From Megachile rotundata (lineage: Eukaryota; Arthropoda; Insecta; Hymenoptera; Megachilidae): a stretch of DNA of 64,000 nt. Location: assembly GCF_050947335.1 (NCBI RefSeq), contig NW_027474092.1, positions 1 through 64,000 on the forward strand, given 5' to 3'. Shown in pieces: positions 58,184 to 64,000 of this stretch. Position numbers and translations under genes: made by a program. Under the pieces are notes generated by a model. The model saw only the letters and a program-made list of their open reading frames with translations. It was not told where the DNA came from and searched no databases. Numbering within the stretch: position 1 is the stretch's first letter; every line of letters starts with the position of its first letter.

Positions 58184-61100
58184 GTACTTATTACACTCAC
58201 TATTATCAATCTGACTCATATTATTAACCATATTATGCAGATATGATCGATAGAACGACAATTACTATACTGATTACTCTTATTATTATCAATCTAACTC
58301 ATATTATTTGCCATATTATGCTTATATGATCGATAGAACGACAATTACTATACGTATTACTCTTATCATTATCAATCTAACTCATATTATTAGCCATATT
58401 ATGCTTATATGAGCGACAGAACGACAATTACTATACTTCTTACACTCACTATTATCAATCTAACTCATATTATTAACCATATTATGCAGATATGATCGAT
58501 AGCACGACAATTACTATTCTCATTACTCTTATTATTATCAATCTAACTCATCTTATTAGACATATTATGCTTATATGATCGACAGAACGACAATTACTAT
58601 TCTTATTACACTCCCTGTTATCAATATAACTCATATTATTAACCATGTTATGTTTATATGATCGGTAGAACGATAATTACTATACTTATTACTCTTATTA
58701 TTATCAATCTAACTCATATTATTAGCCAAATTATGCTTATATGATCGATAGAACGACAATTACTATACTTATTACTCTTATTATTATCAATCTAACTCAT
58801 ATTATTAGCCATATTATGGTTATATGATCGACAGAACGGCAATTACTATACTTATTACACTCACTATTATCAATCTAATTCATATTATTAACCATATTAT
58901 GCAGATATGATCGATAGAACGACAATTGCTATACTGATTATTCTTATTATTATCAATCTAACTCATATTATTAGCCATATTATGCTTATATGATCGATAG
59001 AACGACAATTACTATACTGATTACTCTTATTATTATCAATCTAACTCATATTATTAGCCATATTATGCTTATATGATCGACAGAACGACAATTACTGTAC
59101 TTATTACACTCACTATTATCAATCTGACTCATATTATTAACCATATTATGCAGATATGATCGATAGAACGACAATTACTATACTGATTACTCTTATTATT
59201 ATCAATCTAACTCATATTATTTGCCATATTATGCTTATATGATCGATAGAACGACAATTACTATACGTATTACTCTTATTATTATCAATCTAACTCATAT
59301 TATTAGCCATATTATGCTTATATGAGCGAAAGAACGACAATTACTATACTTCTTACACTCACTATTATCAATCTAACTCATATTATTAACCATATTATGG
59401 AGATATGATCGATAGAACGACAATTACTATTCTCATTACTCTTATTATTAACAATCTAACTCATCTTATTAGCCATATTATGCTTATATGATCGACAGAA
59501 CGACAATTACTATTCTTATTACACTCCCTGTTATCAATCTAACTCATATTATTAACCATATTATGCTTATATGATCGGTAGAACGATAATTACTATACTT
59601 ATTACTCTTATTATTATCAATCTAACCCATATTATTAGCCAAATTATGCTTATATGATCGATAGAACGACAATTACTATACTTATTACTCTTATTATTAT
59701 CAATCTAACTCATATTATTAGCCATATTATGCTTATATGATCGGTAGAACGATAATTACTATACTTATTAGTCTTATTATTATCAATCTAACTCATATTA
59801 TTAGCCATATTATGCTTATATGATCGATCGAACTACATTTACTATACTCATTACTCTTATTATTATCAATCTAACTCATATTATTAGCCATATTATGCTT
59901 ATGTGGTCGATAGAACGACAATTACTATACTTATTGCTCTTATTATTATCAATCTAACTCATATTATTAGCCATATTATGCTTATATGATCGACAGAACG
60001 ACAATTACTATACTTATTACACTCACTATTATCAATCTAACTCATATTATTAACCATATTATGCAGATATGATCGATAGAACGACAACTACTATACTGAT
60101 TACTCTTATTATTATCAATCTAACTCATATTATTTGCCATATTATGCTTATATGATCGATAGAACGACAATTACTATACGTATTACTCTTATTATTATCA
60201 ATCTAACTCATATTATTAGCCATATTATGCTTATATGATCGACAGAACGACAATTACTATAGATATTACACTCACTATTATCAATCTAACTCATATTAGT
60301 AACCATATTATGCAGATATGATCGATAGAACGACAATTACTATACTCATTACTCTTATTATTATCAATCTAACTCATCTTATTAGCCATATTATGCTTAT
60401 ATGATCGACAGAACGACAATTACTATTCTTATTACACTCCCTGTTATCAATCTAACTCATATTATTAACCATGTTATGCTTATATGATCGGTAGAACGAT
60501 AATTACTATACTTATTACTCTTATTATTATCAATCTAACTCATATTATTAGCCAAATTATGCTTATATGATAGATAGAACGACAATTACTATACTTATTA
60601 CTCTTATTATTATCAATCTAACTCATATTATTAGCCATATTATGCTTATATGATCGACAGAACGACAATTACTATACTTATTACACTCACTATTATCAAT
60701 CTAACTCATATTATTAACCATATTATGCAGATATGATCGATAGAACGACAATTTCTATACTTATTACTCTTATTATTATAAATGTAACTCATATTATTAG
60801 CCATATTATGCTTATATGATCGATAGAACGACAATTACTATACTCATTACTCTTATTATTATCAATCTAACTCATATTATTAGCCATATTATGCTTATAT
60901 GATCGACAGAACTACATTAACTATACTCATTACTCTTACTATTATCAATCTAACTCATACTATTAGCCATATTATGCTTATGTGGTCGATAGAACGACAA
61001 TTACTATACTTATTACCCTTATTATTATCAATCTAACTCATATTATTAGCCATATTATGGTTATATGATCGACAGAACGACAATTACTATACTTATTACA

Positions 61101-62529
61101 CTCACTATTATCAATCTAACTCATATTATTAACCATATTATGCAGATATGATCGATAGAACGACAATTACTATACTGATTATTCTTATTATTATCAATAA
61201 ACTCATATTATTAGCCATATTATGCATATATGATCGATAGAACGACAATTACTATACTTATTACTCTTATTATTATCAATCTAACTCATATTATTAGCCA
61301 TATTATGCTTATATGATCGACAGAACGACAATTGCTATACTTATTACACTCCCTGTTATCAATCTAACTCATATTATTAGCCATATTATGCTTATATGAT
61401 CGATAGAACTACATTTACTATACTCATTACTCTTATTATTATCAATCTAACTCATATTATCAGCCATATTATGCTTATATGATCGACAGGACGACAATTA
61501 CTATTCTTATTACACTCCCTGTTATCAATCTAGCTCATATTATTAACCATATTATGCTTACATGATCGGTAGAACGATAATTACTATACTTATTACTCTT
61601 ATTATTATCAGTCTAACTCATATTATTAGCCGAATTATGCTCATATGATCGACAGAACGACAATTACTGTACTTCTTACACTCACTATTATCAATCTAAC
61701 TCATATTATTAACCATATTATGCAGATATGATCGATAGAATGACAATTACAATACTGATTACTCTTATTATTATCAATCTAACTCATATTATTAGCCATA
61801 TTATGCTTATATGATCGACAGAACGACAATTACTATACTTATTACTCTTATTATTATCAATCTAACTCATATTATTAGCCATATTATGCTTTAATGATCG
61901 ACTGAACGACAATTACTATACTTATTACACTCACTATTATCAATCTATCTCATATTATTAACCATATTATGCAGATATGATCGATAGAACGACAATTGCT
62001 ATACTGATTATTCTTATTATTATCAATCTAACTCATATTATTAGCCATATTATGCTTATATGATCGATAGAACGACAATTACTATACTTATTACTCTTAT
62101 TATTATCAATCTAACTCATATTATTAGCCATATTATGCTTATATGAGCGACAGAACGACAATTACTATACTTCTTACACTCACTATTATCAATCTAACTC
62201 ATATTATTAACCATATTATGCAGATATGACCGATAGAACGACAATTACTATACTCATTACTCTTATTATTATCAATCTAACTCATCTTATTAGCCATATA
62301 ATGCTTATATGATCGACAGAACGACCATTAATATTCTTATTACACTCCCTGTTATCAATCTAACTCATATTATTAGCCATATTATGCTTATATGATCGAT
62401 AGAACTACATTTACTATACTCATTACTCTTATTATTATCAATCTAACTCATATTATCAGCCATATTATGCTTATATGATCGACAGGACGACAATTACTAT
62501 TCTTATTACACTCCCTGTTATCAATCTAG
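57883..62529. repeat. 56-monomer HOR, copy 2 (4,647 bp)
   Basis: This is a full copy. Differences noticed from copy 1 are 57,162/61,809 and 56,272/60,919 (acatttac against acattaac). Two mismatches in 4.6 kb is well above 99.9% identity, while neighbouring monomers within the HOR differ at many sites. Confidence 0.94.
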
Positions 62530-64000
62530 CTCATATTATTAACCATATTATGCTTACATGATCGGTAGAACGATAATTACTATACTTATTACTCTTATTA
62601 TTATCAGTCTAACTCATATTATTAGCCGAATTATGCTCATATGATCGACAGAACGACAATTACTGTACTTCTTACACTCACTATTATCAATCTAACTCAT
62701 ATTATTAACCATATTATGCAGATATGATCGATAGAATGACAATTACAATACTGATTACTCTTATTATTATCAATCTAACTCATATTATTAGCCATATTAT
62801 GCTTATATGATCGACAGAACGACAATTACTGTACTTATTACACTCACTATTATCAATCTGACTCATATTATTAACCATATTATGCAGATATGATCGATAG
62901 AACGACAATTACTATACTGATTACTCTTATTATTATCAATCTAACTCATATTATTTGCCATATTATGCTTATATGATCGATAGAACGACAATTACTATAC
63001 GTATTACTCTTATTATTATCAATCTAACTCATATTATTAGCCATATTATGCTTATATGAGCGACAGAACGACAATTACTATACTTCTTACACTCACTATT
63101 ATCAATCTAACTCATATTATTAACCATATTATGCAGATATGATCGATAGCACGACAATTACTATTCTCATTACTCTTATTATTATCAATCTAACTCATCT
63201 TATTAGATATATTATGCTTATATGATCGACAGAACGACAATTACTATTCTTATTACACTCCCTGTTATCAATATAACTCATATTATTAACCATGTTATGT
63301 TTATATGATCGGTAGAACGATAATTACTATACTTATTACTCTTATTATTATCAATCTAACTCATATTATTAGCCAAATTATGCTTATATGATCGATAGAA
63401 CGACAATTACTATACTTATTACTCTTATTATTATCAATCTAACTCATATTATTAGCCATATTATGGTTATATGATCGACAGAACGGCAATTACTATACTT
63501 ATTACACTCACTATTATCAATCTAATTCATATTATTAACCATATTATGCAGATATGATCGATAGAACGACAATTGCTATACTGATTATTCTTATTATTAT
63601 CAATCTAACTCATATTATTAGCCATATTATGCTTATATGATCGATAGAACGACAATTACTATACTGATTACTCTTATTATTATCAATCTAACTCATATTA
63701 TTAGCCATATTATGCTTATATGATCGACAGAACGACAATTACTGTACTTATTACACTCACTATTATCAATCTGACTCATATTATTAACCATATTATGCAG
63801 ATATGATCGATAGAACGACAATTACTATACTGATTACTCTTATTATTATCAATCTAACTCATATTATTTGCCATATTATGCTTATATGATCGATAGAACG
63901 ACAATTACTATACGTATTACTCTTATTATTATCAATCTAACTCATATTATTAGCCATATTATGCTTATATGAGCGAAAGAACGACAATTACTATACTTCT
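62530..64000. repeat. 56-monomer HOR, copy 3 (cut by window edge)
   Basis: The period continues to the last base of the window. Differences noticed from copy 2 are at 63,014 (ttattatt for ttatcatt) and 63,208 (ttagatat for ttagacat). At 63,014 copies 1 and 2 agree with each other, so copy 3 is the odd one, and the same holds at 63,208. The array continues beyond the window. Confidence 0.92.

Larger units (their letters stand above)
1..64000 (+). repeat. 83-bp AT-rich tandem satellite array filling the window
   Basis: Every part of the window is a copy of one 83-bp unit in the same orientation. I set position 1 at the t of tagaacg. Successive units start at 1, 84 and 167, and the same phase can be followed to the end, giving about 771 units. 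Landmarks are tagaacgacaattac (1-15), ttattactc near 21-29, a tattatta block at 31-38, tctaactcat at 43-52, ttagccat at 57-64, tatgc at 67-71 and tatgatcga at 75-83. The commonest unit has 20 G/C out of 83 bases. Stops occur in all three forward frames, and because 83 is not a multiple of 3 any frame shifts at each unit, so the array is non-coding. No transposon, gene or unique spacer interrupts it. A eukaryotic heterochromatic or centromeric location is inferred from size and order, not shown by the sequence. Confidence 0.98.

Noticed and set aside
1..64000. CRISPR-like array
   Set aside because: The repeats are contiguous, 83 bp long and diverged from one another, with no unique spacers. 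There are no cas genes and no leader.
1..64000. CENP-B box in the conserved tatgatcgatagaacgac segment
   Set aside because: The reverse strand resembles part of the box (tcgttct followed by atcg), but the spacing is one base short and the cggg end is missing. It does not meet the known consensus.
1..64000. Telomeric or simple microsatellite repeat
   Set aside because: The tattatta stretches are short pieces inside an 83-bp unit. No uninterrupted run of a short telomere-type motif was seen.
1..64000. Transposon, insertion sequence or LTR inserted in the array
   Set aside because: The 83-bp phase can be followed without a break, apart from 1-2 bp length variants. No target-site duplication, terminal repeat or foreign sequence was seen.
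1..64000. tRNA, rRNA or other structured RNA genes
   Set aside because: No stretch departs from the satellite consensus, and none shows the conserved internal motifs of such genes.
1..64000. Strict dimer organisation (alternating cgatag and cgacag monomers)
   Set aside because: cgacag units often precede gcagatatg units, which suggested an A-B dimer. But runs of two or more cgatag units are common and many HORs have an odd number of monomers, so no strict dimer exists.

Overview
The whole window is one uninterrupted, gene-free tandem satellite array. About 771 copies of an AT-rich 83-bp monomer (roughly 24% G+C by hand count of the commonest form) run head-to-tail in one orientation from base 1 to base 64,000. 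I found no protein-coding gene, RNA gene, transposon, inverted segment or unique-sequence island. Both flanks lie outside the window. An array of this size and order points to a eukaryotic chromosome, most plausibly centromeric, pericentromeric or other constitutive heterochromatin. I do not recognise the monomer family and cannot name a species.

Monomers differ from each other at a limited set of positions. These diagnostic variants recur in fixed order, so long stretches form higher-order repeats (HORs). The spacings are whole numbers of monomers, short by 1-2 bp only where an 82-bp monomer lies between copies. Layout: 1-5,395 is a 33-monomer HOR (2,739 bp) present almost twice. 5,398-8,430 is mixed, with a block duplicated 21 monomers apart. 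8,431-13,329 is a transition zone where new monomer classes first appear, with an 11-mer and a 5-mer HOR. 13,330-22,953 is a 58-mer HOR (4,812 bp) in two near-identical copies with a nested 8-mer. 22,300-30,906 holds blocks repeated at 60- and 61-monomer spacing. 30,877-34,178 is a 27-mer HOR (2,239 bp). 34,282-38,012 is a 22-mer HOR (1,826 bp). 37,511-43,195 is a 28-mer HOR (2,324 bp) in 2.4 copies. 44,094-46,231 is a 14-mer HOR. 46,232-53,235 is a mosaic of short duplications. 53,236-64,000 is a 56-mer HOR (4,647 bp) in 2.3 copies that runs off the right edge.

Nothing here works together as genes do. The biological content is the array's architecture: in-register unequal exchange that keeps changing HOR length, a compositional boundary near 8.4 kb separating two monomer populations, and monomer features that could matter for chromatin. 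Those features are two CpGs close together per unit, a near-dyad at monomer positions 50-70, a trace of ~21-bp internal periodicity, and a length close to half a nucleosome repeat. All comparisons were made by eye. HOR boundaries are good to a few bases where mismatches were located, and mismatch counts are minimum counts.
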